32,714 nt of DNA from an uncultured Collinsella sp. (GTDB lineage: Bacteria > Actinomycetota > Coriobacteriia > Coriobacteriales > Coriobacteriaceae), in NCBI GenBank assembly GCA_902494295.1, contig CABUSL010000008.1, forward strand, positions 1 through 32,714, written 5' to 3'. Under the pieces are notes generated by a model, which searched no databases, was not told the DNA's origin, and saw only the letters and a list, made by a program, of their open reading frames with translations. Shown one piece after another: positions 22,531 through 30,068 of this stretch. How positions within the stretch are numbered: position 1 is the first letter of the stretch; every line of letters begins with the position of its first letter. Position numbers and translations under genes: made by a program.

Positions 22531-23878
22531 TGCTTCCGATCCGCGCCAGCCGAAGCGTACACTACAGCCTGCACCGCGCCCTGCGCAGCCGACGCAGCGC
22601 GCGGCACAACAGCCTGTTGCTCGTCCGATCCGGCAATCGTCTGCTCGCGTGCCGCAGCAGCCTTCTGCTCGGACGACGCACCCCACTAGCGGTACGCGTT
22701 TTACACAGCAGGCGCCTGCTCAGCGCGCACAGACCCCTCAATCTCACGGTCATTCTCACCGGGTCCAAGGCACGCACCGCGTGGCTCCGGCTACGCGCTC
22801 AAGCTACAACTCCCATGCTCGTCGCAGCGCCCAAAAGAAGAACTCCCCGGTGCCTTTGATTATCGGTGGCGTCGTCGCCGTGCTTGCGCTGGTCGCGATC
22901 GTCTTCTTTGTCGTTCCGGCCGTCAAGGGTTTCATTACCGGTGGGGACGCGAACGTTGAAGCTGGTCAGCAAGTTACTATCACGATTCCCGAAGGCGCTT
23001 CGGGCGACACCATCGCCTCGATCCTCTCCGAGAACCATATCGTCGAGAATCCCAAGGATTACTACGCTGCGGTCAAAAAGCTCAACGCTGATATGTCACT
23101 CAAGCCGGGTAAGTATTCGTTTACCACGCTCATGGACGCGACTAAGGTCGTCCAGCAGCTTATGGAAGGTCCCAACGCCGGCTCCGATGCGTTGACTATC
23201 CCTGAGGGCCTGACGGTCGATCAGGTCGCCGACCGCGTGGCCAAGGCGTATGACAGCATTTCTAAGGAGGACTTCCTTAACCAGGCCAAGGCGAGCAATT
23301 ATGTGAATGATTACGCTTTCCTTAAAGACGCCGCGAACGATTCGCTCGAGGGCTTCCTATTCCCCAAGACGTATTCGCTGGGTAAGGACCCAAGCGCCGA
23401 TGATGTGATTCGCGCCATGCTTGACCAGTTCAACGCCGAGTATAAGTCGCTTGACTTTGCGAGCTGCGAAGCCAAGATCAAGGAACGCTACGGTGTGGAG
23501 ATGTCCGACTACGACATCGTCAACTTGGCCTCTATCGTTGAGCGCGAGGGCCTCAACGCCGACCAGCGCGCACACGTGGCCTCGGTCTTTTACAACCGTC
23601 TTGCCGGCAAGCTCGATGGTCTGCGCTATCTCAACAGCGATGCGACCATGATGTATGTCACCGGTGGCGAAGTTACCGCCGACGACCTGCAGAGCGATAG
23701 CCCGTATAACACCTATAAGCACGAGGGCCTGCCACCCACGCCCATCTGCTCTCCGTCGCTCGAGGCGCTCAAGGCCACGCTTGAGCCGACCGACTCCGAT
23801 GACCTATATTTCTACATTACGCAGGACGAGGAGTACTTCTCGCAAACCTACGAAGAGCATCAACAGTCTTGGAATTAA
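22523..23878 (+). CDS. mltG: Endolytic transglycosylase MltG
   Basis: A membrane-anchored lytic transglycosylase that cuts nascent glycan strands and sets peptidoglycan strand length. 451 residues: a cytoplasmic Gln/Pro/Arg/Ala-rich disordered stretch (1-108), one TM (about 109-132), a LysM-like part (VTIPEGLTVDQVADRV), then the YceG domain with catalytic Glu340 in LASIVEREG and the YNTYKHEGLPPTPICSPS signature. Family members usually have much shorter N-termini; the basic, low-complexity extension is typical of actinobacteria. ATG at 22523 follows AGGAGG (22511-22516). Confidence 0.95.
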   Translation: MPSASDPRQPKRTLQPAPRPAQPTQRAAQQPVARPIRQSSARVPQQPSARTTHPTSGTRFTQQAPAQRAQTPQSHGHSHRVQGTHRVAPATRSSYNSHARRSAQKKNSPVPLIIGGVVAVLALVAIVFFVVPAVKGFITGGDANVEAGQQVTITIPEGASGDTIASILSENHIVENPKDYYAAVKKLNADMSLKPGKYSFTTLMDATKVVQQLMEGPNAGSDALTIPEGLTVDQVADRVAKAYDSISKEDFLNQAKASNYVNDYAFLKDAANDSLEGFLFPKTYSLGKDPSADDVIRAMLDQFNAEYKSLDFASCEAKIKERYGVEMSDYDIVNLASIVEREGLNADQRAHVASVFYNRLAGKLDGLRYLNSDATMMYVTGGEVTADDLQSDSPYNTYKHEGLPPTPICSPSLEALKATLEPTDSDDLYFYITQDEEYFSQTYEEHQQSWN

Positions 23879-23879
23879 C

Positions 23880-24377
23880 ATGAGGATTTTTAGCCCCAAA
23901 CGATACGTTGCCTCGGTCGATCGCATCGACCTTGATACCCTGTGGGCCGACGGCAAACGCGCCATTCTGCTCGATCGCGATAACACCCTGGTGCCGCGCG
24001 ACACCGAGCAGGTTCCCACCGCGGTTTCCGCTTGGCTCGACGCCGCCCGCGCCAAAGGCTTTAAGCTGTGCATGGTGTCCAACAACTGGCATCGCGACCA
24101 GGTCATGAGCTCTGCACGCGAGCTGGGACTCGAGGCCATCAGCCACGCCATGAAGCCGGCGCCGTTTGCCCTCAAGGCGGGTCTTAAGCGCCTCGGCGCC
24201 ACGGCCGACGAGGCGGTGCTGATTGGTGATCAGCTCTACACGGACGTGTGGAGCGGCAACTTCGCCGGCGTCGATACCATCCTGGTAAAGCCGCAGGCGA
24301 CGCAGGACCTGTGGTATACGCAGATCTTCCGTATCTTCGAGCGCCGGGCCCTACGCGACCTTCCCTGCGAGGAATAG
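23880..24377 (+). CDS. YqeG-family HAD IIIA-type phosphatase
   Basis: A 165-residue cytoplasmic HAD hydrolase. Visible: motif I ILLDRDNTL with nucleophile Asp32 and Asp34, motif II MVSNNW, KPAPFALKAGL with the motif III Lys, and motif IV LIGDQLYTDVW. The PKRYV N-terminus and the FE...R end match YqeG/YrfG-type proteins. Relatives include PGP-like phosphatases, but the bacterial substrate is unsettled. It starts one base after the mltG stop, with only GGAA as ribosome site, so it is likely translated by coupling. It occupies the position where aroE and aroC lie in many actinobacteria. Confidence 0.88.
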   Translation: MRIFSPKRYVASVDRIDLDTLWADGKRAILLDRDNTLVPRDTEQVPTAVSAWLDAARAKGFKLCMVSNNWHRDQVMSSARELGLEAISHAMKPAPFALKAGLKRLGATADEAVLIGDQLYTDVWSGNFAGVDTILVKPQATQDLWYTQIFRIFERRALRDLPCEE

Positions 24378-24385
24378 GTCTCGCT

Positions 24386-24919
24386 ATGTCCCAGCACACC
24401 AAACACGGCTGCGACCATATCTTCTTTATCGGCTTTTTGGGCGCGGGCAAATCGACGCTCGCGCGCAACGTCGGCACCATGTTCAAGCGGCGTTTTATCG
24501 ATACCGATCGCCTGGTCGTGCGCCGTTGCGGCAAGTCGGTAACCGAGATTTTTGAGACCGAGGGTGAGGATCGTTTTCGCGAGCTCGAGACCTCGGCGCT
24601 CCGTTCGCTCCAAAGCGAGCGCAGCCTGTTGGTTTCGTGCGGGGGCGGTATCGTCGAGACGCCGGTGAATATTGAGCTGATGCACGAAATGGGTACGTGC
24701 GTGTACCTCGAGGGTGACTTCGAGGATTCGATTCGCCAGATTCGTCGGTCCGACACGCGCCCCGATTTCCGCTCTCCCGAGCATGCCGCGCGCCTGTTTG
24801 AGCATCGCCGTCCGCTGTATCGCCAGGCCGCCGACCTTACCCTTGATATTCGCAACAAGTCCTTCGAGGACGTTTCCTACCTTTGTGCCGAGATGCTTTT
24901 GGAGCGTGGGCTGCTATGA
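24386..24919 (+). CDS. aroK: Shikimate kinase
   Basis: Phosphorylates shikimate at the 3-OH using ATP in the chorismate pathway. 177 residues. Visible: P-loop GFLGAGKST (16-24), FIDTDRLV with the substrate-binding Asp, FRELE (Arg65), CGGGIV (85-90) and the lid and RP region RRPLYRQAADL. All residues that define the family appear intact. ATG at 24386 is preferred; a longer reading runs into yqeG. Its stop overlaps the AroB-like ATG (ATGA). Because the partner dehydroquinate synthase appears inactive, its real substrate deserves checking. Confidence 0.85.
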   Translation: MSQHTKHGCDHIFFIGFLGAGKSTLARNVGTMFKRRFIDTDRLVVRRCGKSVTEIFETEGEDRFRELETSALRSLQSERSLLVSCGGGIVETPVNIELMHEMGTCVYLEGDFEDSIRQIRRSDTRPDFRSPEHAARLFEHRRPLYRQAADLTLDIRNKSFEDVSYLCAEMLLERGLL

Positions 24920-26025
24920 TTCGCCGTCAACTGATCAATTTCCAAAACCGCAGCGTCGATGTCCGTGTCGGATTGGGCGCGTTCGATGAGCTGTCGCGCA
25001 TGTTTGCCTCGGCCGTTGGCAAGCCCAAGCGCGCGATGGTGGTTTGGAGCGACGCTACATCCGAGCGTTTTGGTGAGGTCGTCGAGCATGCGCTGGTCGA
25101 CGCCGGTTTTGCCGTGTCGCCGCTAGTCCTCGAGGTTTCGCCTGCTGGTGCCACGCTGGCCGATGCTGATGCTGTCTTTGGCGCCCTGTCTGCCAACGGT
25201 GTTACCTGCGACGATCTGGTTGTCGCCGTTGGCGATGCCGCAACCTGCTCGGTTGTTAGCTGGTGCGCCAACCAGTGGTGCGGCCGAACCGAGTGCGCGC
25301 TGTTGCCGACGAGCTTCGACGCCATGCTCACGGTCGCGACGACCATGAAGCCGCTCGTCGCCTCGTCGGCCAATGCGATTCCTGCCATCGCGTTTCGTCC
25401 CGAACCGGGCTTGGTCGTGTGTGACCTCGACCTTGTTCGCGAGGCGGACCCCGAGGACCTCAAGCTCGGCTATGCGGTACTTGTTGGCACCATGCTTTCG
25501 AGCAGCAAGTCCCGCTGGAATCAGTTTACTGAGACCGTCCCCGAGATTCTCGCGGGCGAGGAGGTCGCGCTCGTCAATGCCGTTCAATGGTCTCAGACTG
25601 CTCGCAAGGACGTACTGATGGCCACGAACCCGAGCGCTCGCCATGCGCTCGATTTTGGCAAGACGGGGGAGCGTACCCTGCGCGCCTGCTTGGGCGATGC
25701 CGCTTCGCAGGTCCCTGCCTACCAGCTGTTGTCCGAGGGCATGCGCTTTGAGGCGCGCCTAGCACATGATGCCTGCGACTTCGATATCGATTACGTCTTT
25801 GAGGTCGATGACTGCCTGGAGGACTTTGGTATCGAGGAACTTGCCTTCGATCTGGAGCCTGCCGCATATATCGAGGAGTTCCGTAGGCAGCAGTTTGTCC
25901 GCTCGAACCGCAGTATGTTGCCGCTGCCCGCGGCGCTCGGCGCCATTCGCCTAACGAGCGTTGAGGACGAGGTTCTTGAGCGCCATGCTCACGCCTACTT
26001 GGCTTCACGCAAAGAACTTCTCTAA
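24916..26025 (+). CDS. 3-Dehydroquinate synthase (AroB) homologue lacking active-site residues
   Basis: 369 residues, the size of AroB, and alignable along its length, but canonical motifs are missing. GGGVVGD is VAVGDAAT (103-110), PTTLLAQVDSSVGGKT is PTSFDAMLTVATTMKP (131-146), the E in LAEVIKYG is absent (LGYAVLVG), LNLGHTFGHAIE is LDFGKTGERTLR (245-256, first zinc His to Lys), and LHGEAVA is QLLSEGMR (270-277, second zinc His lost). So NAD and zinc binding are not supported. Reading frame and length are intact, so it is not a plain pseudogene. Gene order (aroK-aroB-pepQ-efp) supports descent from aroB. Function unknown. Confidence 0.75.
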   Translation: MIRRQLINFQNRSVDVRVGLGAFDELSRMFASAVGKPKRAMVVWSDATSERFGEVVEHALVDAGFAVSPLVLEVSPAGATLADADAVFGALSANGVTCDDLVVAVGDAATCSVVSWCANQWCGRTECALLPTSFDAMLTVATTMKPLVASSANAIPAIAFRPEPGLVVCDLDLVREADPEDLKLGYAVLVGTMLSSSKSRWNQFTETVPEILAGEEVALVNAVQWSQTARKDVLMATNPSARHALDFGKTGERTLRACLGDAASQVPAYQLLSEGMRFEARLAHDACDFDIDYVFEVDDCLEDFGIEELAFDLEPAAYIEEFRRQQFVRSNRSMLPLPAALGAIRLTSVEDEVLERHAHAYLASRKELL

Positions 26026-26031
26026 GATTTA

Positions 26032-26060
26032 TTGACATCCATCGTCTTTCGTATCATGTT
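26032..26060 (+). promoter_or_regulatory. Possible promoter for the M24 peptidase gene
   Basis: A perfect TTGACA (26032-26037) is followed by CATGTT at 17 bases (26055-26060) or TATCAT at 14 (26052-26057). Neither -10 is ideal at its spacing. The ATG lies about 100 bases downstream, leaving a structured leader. Confidence 0.4.
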
Positions 26061-26061
26061 G

Positions 26062-26125
26062 AGGGGCGGGTTTTCAATCGGTTGCGTATCGCATGCGATT
26101 CCATCGTTCGGTTGAGACCCGTCCC
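26062..26125 (+). promoter_or_regulatory. Structured leader of the M24 peptidase gene
   Basis: GGGGCGGGTTTTCAA (26063-26077) can pair with TTGAGACCCGTCCC (26112-26125) with wobbles. The enclosed part contains a perfect 12-base palindrome, ATCGCATGCGAT (26088-26099). No T-run follows and the ribosome site (AAAGGA) stays outside the stem. Regulatory role is unknown. Confidence 0.4.
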
Positions 26126-26157
26126 GTCTATATAGAGACAACAAGAAAGGAATCTGC

Positions 26158-27288
26158 ATGTCTGAGTTTGCTGCCGGTCCTGCCGGTCGTATCGAGCGTG
26201 TCCGTGCCCTGATGGCCGAGCGTGGCTACGACGCCATCGTGGTGCGCGACGAGGCCAACCTTCGTTGGCTTACGGGCGTTAAGGGCGTCTTCGACTACAC
26301 CTTCGAGTTCCCGCACGCTGCGTTTATTACGGCCGACCAGTGCCTGTTCCACACCGACTCGCGCTACCTCAACAGCTTTGAGGAGAACACGCCCGCCGGC
26401 AGCCCCTGGGTCTACGACATGGACGAGGGTACCATCCCCGGCTGGGTCGCCGGCAAGATTGCGGCTAACAAGTGCCGTGTCTGCGCTGTCGAGGACGATA
26501 TGCAGATTAACTTCTACCAGGGTATTCAGCGCGGCCTGGAGGACCGTTCCGTCGCCTGCATGCTGCCGCTGATGCACGACGACATCCGCAAGATGCGCGC
26601 CATCAAGGATGCCGAGGAGATCGAGCTCATGCGCCATGCACAGTCGATCACCGACGCCGCCTTCCAGCACATGCTCGGCTTTATTAAGCCCGGTATGACC
26701 GAGAAGCAGGTTCGCAACGAGCTCGAGAACTTTATGTTCGCCAACGGCGCAGACAGCCTTGCCTTCGGCTCCATCGTGGCGAGCGGTCCCAACACCGCCA
26801 ACCCGCATGCCGTGCCGAGCGACCGCGTCATCGAGAAGGGCGATTTCGTTCTCATGGATTACGGCGCGGGCTACTGCGATTATCGTTCCGATATGACGCG
26901 CACCGTCGTGATGGGCGAGCCCACGCAGGAGCAGCTCGACCTGTATGCGCTCGTGCGCCGTACGCACGAGGAGTGCGTCGCCGCCATCCATCCGGGCGTC
27001 GAGGGCAACGACATTTTCAAGCTTTCCAAGAAGATCATCGGCGATGCCGGCTATGGCGATTACTACAACCATGGTCTGGGCCACGGCGTGGGCATCGACA
27101 TCCACGAGCTGCCCAACTTCAACCGCAGCAAGAACACCATCGAGATCGGCTCGGTTGTCACCATGGAGCCCGGCGTCTACCTGCCCGGCGTGGGTGGCGT
27201 GCGCCTTGAGGACTACGGCGTGGTCACCGAGAACGGCTACGAGCCCTTCACCAAGACCCCGCACGACCTGCACGTTATCGACTGCTAG
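26158..27288 (+). CDS. M24 family Xaa-Pro peptidase
   Basis: A dimetal aminopeptidase that cleaves Xaa-Pro peptides (PepQ/PepP type). 376 residues: an N-terminal creatinase-like domain (about 1-140) and a pita-bread domain with all five metal ligands: Asp in VLMDYGAGY, Asp in YRSDMTRTV, His in HGLGHGVGIDIHE, Glu in TMEPGVY and Glu in GVRLEDYG. ATG at 26158 follows AAAGGA. It lies between the aro remnants and efp, as pepQ does in other actinobacteria. A strong terminator follows. Confidence 0.95.
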   Translation: MSEFAAGPAGRIERVRALMAERGYDAIVVRDEANLRWLTGVKGVFDYTFEFPHAAFITADQCLFHTDSRYLNSFEENTPAGSPWVYDMDEGTIPGWVAGKIAANKCRVCAVEDDMQINFYQGIQRGLEDRSVACMLPLMHDDIRKMRAIKDAEEIELMRHAQSITDAAFQHMLGFIKPGMTEKQVRNELENFMFANGADSLAFGSIVASGPNTANPHAVPSDRVIEKGDFVLMDYGAGYCDYRSDMTRTVVMGEPTQEQLDLYALVRRTHEECVAAIHPGVEGNDIFKLSKKIIGDAGYGDYYNHGLGHGVGIDIHELPNFNRSKNTIEIGSVVTMEPGVYLPGVGGVRLEDYGVVTENGYEPFTKTPHDLHVIDC

Positions 27289-27311
27289 TCTACTTCGGTA
27301 GATAGTTTGGG

Positions 27312-27354
27312 GCGGGGCGTCCGGATCGATTCGGACGCCCCGCGTTCTCTTTTT
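27312..27354 (+). terminator. Rho-independent terminator after the peptidase gene
   Basis: A 12-bp perfect stem (27312-27323 with 27332-27343) with an eight-base loop, rich in GC, followed by TTCTCTTTTT. It separates this transcript from the efp operon. Confidence 0.93.
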
Positions 27355-27385
27355 ATGCGCTCGCCGCAGGCGCCGTCTGCAAGTG

Positions 27386-27391
27386 TATAAT
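27386..27391 (+). promoter_or_regulatory. Consensus -10 of the efp operon promoter
   Basis: A perfect TATAAT lies 57 bases before the efp ATG and downstream of a terminator. No good -35 is visible at 16-18 bases. Confidence 0.5.
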
Positions 27392-27448
27392 TTCTGTCGT
27401 ATGTAATTTGGACGCTTGTGCGTTCTGCCCATAACAAGAAAGGTCGCT

Positions 27449-28012
27449 ATGCCTACCATTTCTACCGCCGACTTCAAGAACGGCCTCGGTCTCCGCATCA
27501 AGGACAAGGTCTACACCATCGTCGAGTTCCAGCATGTCAAGCCGGGCAAGGGCGGCGCGTTTGTGCGCTACAAGACCCGCGACATCAAGAGCGGCCGCGT
27601 CGTCGAGAACACCTGCAACGCCGGCACCAAGTTCGAGAGCGTCATGCTCACCACCCGCGAGTTCCAGTACCTCTACAACGATGGCGCCGACTACATCTTC
27701 ATGGACAACGAGTCCTATGAGCAGGTTCCCGTTCCCGAGGACATGGTGGGCGAGAACTCCAAGTGGCTGCGCGAGAACGACGTCTGCCAGCTGCTCTTCG
27801 CCGACGATGAGCTCATGGGTGTGACCCCGCCGATGTTCATTGAGACCACCATCGTCCAGACCGACCCGGGCTTTAAGGGCGACACCGTCCAGGGTTCCAC
27901 CAAGCCGGCCACGATCGACACCGGCGCTGTCATCCAGGTCCCCATGTACCTCAACGAGGGCGAGGTCATCAAGGTTGACACCCGCGACGGCAAGTTCGTC
28001 TCCCGCGTCTAG
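27449..28012 (+). CDS. efp: Elongation factor P
   Basis: Binds ribosomes stalled at polyproline stretches and promotes peptide-bond formation. 187 residues in the usual three-domain form. VEFQHVKPGKGGAFVRYKTR carries the tip loop with Lys34, the residue modified in some lineages; C-terminal signature DTRDGKFVSRV. The PGKG loop fits lysine-type EF-P. ATG at 27449 follows AAAGG. It leads the operon efp-asp23-nusB-xseB-tlyA-nadK-recN. Confidence 0.97.
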   Translation: MPTISTADFKNGLGLRIKDKVYTIVEFQHVKPGKGGAFVRYKTRDIKSGRVVENTCNAGTKFESVMLTTREFQYLYNDGADYIFMDNESYEQVPVPEDMVGENSKWLRENDVCQLLFADDELMGVTPPMFIETTIVQTDPGFKGDTVQGSTKPATIDTGAVIQVPMYLNEGEVIKVDTRDGKFVSRV

Positions 28013-28036
28013 CAACCAACTCTTCTAGGAGGACTC

Positions 28037-28399
28037 ATGCCCCAGGAAATCAAGATTGACGGCATCGGCATTTCGCCCGATGTTCTGACCGCCATCGTCT
28101 CGCGCGCCGTGTCCGATGTCGAGGGCATCGCCTCCGTTGGCGTCAAGGACCTTGCCACCAACCTTGTCTCCATGATGCTCTCGTCCAAGGCCCCGGCTTC
28201 CGAGCCGGCGGTCGAGGCCGAGGTCGTCGGCGACAAGCTCGCACTCACCGTGCGTGTCGTGGTGTTCTTTGGCTATCCGTTCAAGAAACTCGCCGAGGCC
28301 GTTCGCGCCGCCGTGGTCGCCGCCATCGATGCCCAGGTGGGCGTCGAGGTTGAGCGTGTTGACGTTTGCATCGACGGCCTCGTTTTCCCCAAGGAGTAA
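28037..28399 (+). CDS. Asp23/Gls24 family protein (YqhY-like)
   Basis: A 120-residue cytoplasmic protein with the DUF322 fold: IKIDGIGISPDVLTAIVSRA at the N-terminus, VEGIASVGVKDL, ALTVRVVVFFGYPFKKLAEAV, and VGVEVERVDVCIDGLVF. In Firmicutes yqhY sits between accBC and nusB near efp and affects fatty-acid supply; other members are cell-wall stress proteins. The exact role is unproven. ATG at 28037 follows AGGAGG. Its stop is three bases from the nusB TTG. Confidence 0.88.
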   Translation: MPQEIKIDGIGISPDVLTAIVSRAVSDVEGIASVGVKDLATNLVSMMLSSKAPASEPAVEAEVVGDKLALTVRVVVFFGYPFKKLAEAVRAAVVAAIDAQVGVEVERVDVCIDGLVFPKE

Positions 28400-28402
28400 C
28401 CT

Positions 28403-28987
28403 TTGAGCCTTAAGGTTTATCGCGGGCGTACGCTTGCCCGCAGTCAGGCGCTGCAGCTGCTGTTCCAGGCCGAGGCCACGGACAGCCCGCTCGAGCGCGT
28501 CCTCGAGGGTGATTTCCTGATCTCGAAGGGTCCCCTCGACCCCTATGCGCTGGAGCTGTGCCGCGGTGCCTACGAGCATATCGACCGCATCGACTGCGCT
28601 CTGCGCTCCGTTGCCAAGAACTGGGATCTTATGCGCATGCCCGGTGCCGACCGCAATCTGCTGCGTATCGCCGTTTACGAGATGCGTTTCCTTACCGACG
28701 AGGAAGTCTCGGACGCCATCGTGATCAACGAGGCTGTCGAGCTTGCCAAGGCCTATGGCACCGACCAGTCCGCGTCGTTCGTCAACGGCGTGCTGGGCAA
28801 GATCGCTCGCAGCGAGGAGCTGCCGGGCGAGGACCTGTATCAGGAGCTGCTGGCCGAGGACCGTGCGCGCGAGGAGGCCCAGGCCGCCGAGGCTGCCGCC
28901 AAGGTTGCGGTTGCTCAGGCTGAGGCTGGCGTGCTGGCCGAGGATGCGGACGCCGCCGAGGCTGTTGTCGACTCCGTCGAGGAGTAG
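28403..28987 (+). CDS. nusB: Transcription antitermination protein NusB
   Basis: Binds boxA RNA together with NusE (S10) for rRNA antitermination. 194 residues: helical NusB core with RSQALQLLFQAE, RMPGADRNLLRIAVYEMRFL and VINEAVELAKAYGTDQSASFVNGVLGKIAR, the family signature. An Ala/Glu-rich acidic tail of about 50 residues follows, beyond the normal length (about 140). The TTG start at 28403 is set by AAGGAG six bases before it. It is followed two bases later by xseB. Confidence 0.95.
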   Translation: MSLKVYRGRTLARSQALQLLFQAEATDSPLERVLEGDFLISKGPLDPYALELCRGAYEHIDRIDCALRSVAKNWDLMRMPGADRNLLRIAVYEMRFLTDEEVSDAIVINEAVELAKAYGTDQSASFVNGVLGKIARSEELPGEDLYQELLAEDRAREEAQAAEAAAKVAVAQAEAGVLAEDADAAEAVVDSVEE

Positions 28988-28989
28988 TC

Positions 28990-29229
28990 ATGCCAGAGGG
29001 TTCTGTCCGTAACTTTGATGAGATCTCGGACCGTCTGGATCAGATCATCGCTACCGTTCGCTCCAAGGATACCTCCTTGGAGCGTTCGCTCGATCTGTTT
29101 GACGAAGCGATTGAGCTGGGCTCCCGCGCGGTCGATATGGTCGACAAGTTTGAGCTTACACCGCGTGAGGCCGACAAGCTCGAGCAGGAATATGATGAGG
29201 ATGCGGCAAACGAATCCCAGGATAGCTAG
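28990..29229 (+). CDS. xseB: Exodeoxyribonuclease VII small subunit
   Basis: A 79-residue helical protein with NFDEISDRLDQIIATVRSKD and LERSLDLFDEAIELG, the XseB signature. It joins XseA, the large catalytic subunit, in a single-strand exonuclease. No xseA gene is adjacent or elsewhere in this window. It starts two bases after nusB's stop and precedes tlyA by 26 bases. Confidence 0.9.
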   Translation: MPEGSVRNFDEISDRLDQIIATVRSKDTSLERSLDLFDEAIELGSRAVDMVDKFELTPREADKLEQEYDEDAANESQDS

Positions 29230-29255
29230 GCCGCATCTCCGGATACGAATGGTTG

Positions 29256-30068
29256 ATGGCATTCATGAAACGCGTGCGTCTTGATGACGAACTGATTTCA
29301 CAGGGCATCTGCGCAGATCGCGCGGATGCCCTTCGCACTCTTATGGCCGGCTTGGTCTCGAGTGGCGGTGAGCGCTTGACTTCGCCGGGCCTTAAGGTGA
29401 TCCCGGGGCTGCCGCTGCACGTGAAGGGGCGCATTCCCTATGTTGGCCGCGGCGGGCTTAAGCTCGAAGGCGCGCTCGATGCGTTTGGCATCAATCCGAC
29501 GGGCCTTGCCTGTCTGGATGTGGGCTGCTCTACCGGCGGTTTTACCGATTGCCTGCTCAAGCGCGGAGCTGCGACCGTTGTCTCGGTGGACGTGGGTCGC
29601 GCCCAGTTCGATTGGTCGTTGCGTCAGGACGATCGCGTGACGCTGCATGAGCGCACAAATGTGACGCAGCTGCCTGAGCTTGGCTATGCCGGCGCCATCG
29701 ACCTGGCTGTGTGTGATGTCTCGTTTACCAGCATCGCGAACATTATCGATGCGGTACTGGCGTGCCTGGCTCCTACGGGTGCATTCTGCACGCTCGTAAA
29801 GCCGCAGTTTGAGGCTCCGGCGGCGCTGGTGGGCGAGGGCGGCATTGTGACCGATCCCGCCGTGCGCCGCGATACACTCGTGAGGGCGGTTGAACTCTTT
29901 GCTGCCAAGGGCCTGTTCCCGGTCGATGTGTGCGTGTCACCCATTCATGGTGCCAAGGGCAACGTTGAGTTTTTCCTGTACGGCACGAGGTTTGCCCCCG
30001 GTGAACGCACCGACGATGAGCTGCAATCCCAGGTATCGGTTTTGAGCGAGAAAGCTGCAACGCTATGA
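29256..30068 (+). CDS. tlyA: TlyA family rRNA 2'-O-methyltransferase
   Basis: Methylates ribose in 16S and 23S rRNA (C1409 and C1920 in mycobacteria) using SAM; loss gives capreomycin resistance there. 270 residues: an N-terminal S4 domain (RLDDELISQGI, with ADALRTLMAGLV), a linker with GRIPYVGRGGLKLEGAL, SAM motif CLDVGCSTGGFTDCLL, AVCDVSF and LVKPQFEAP with the KDK-like catalytic residues, and HGAKGNVEFFLY. Start is uncertain between ATG 29256 and ATG 29265; TTG 29253 is also possible. It overlaps nadK by four bases (ATGA). Confidence 0.93.
   Translation: MAFMKRVRLDDELISQGICADRADALRTLMAGLVSSGGERLTSPGLKVIPGLPLHVKGRIPYVGRGGLKLEGALDAFGINPTGLACLDVGCSTGGFTDCLLKRGAATVVSVDVGRAQFDWSLRQDDRVTLHERTNVTQLPELGYAGAIDLAVCDVSFTSIANIIDAVLACLAPTGAFCTLVKPQFEAPAALVGEGGIVTDPAVRRDTLVRAVELFAAKGLFPVDVCVSPIHGAKGNVEFFLYGTRFAPGERTDDELQSQVSVLSEKAATL

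Noticed and set aside
26128..27507. A 459-codon minus-strand frame across the peptidase gene
   Set aside because: Antisense shadow that also covers a terminator and the start of efp.
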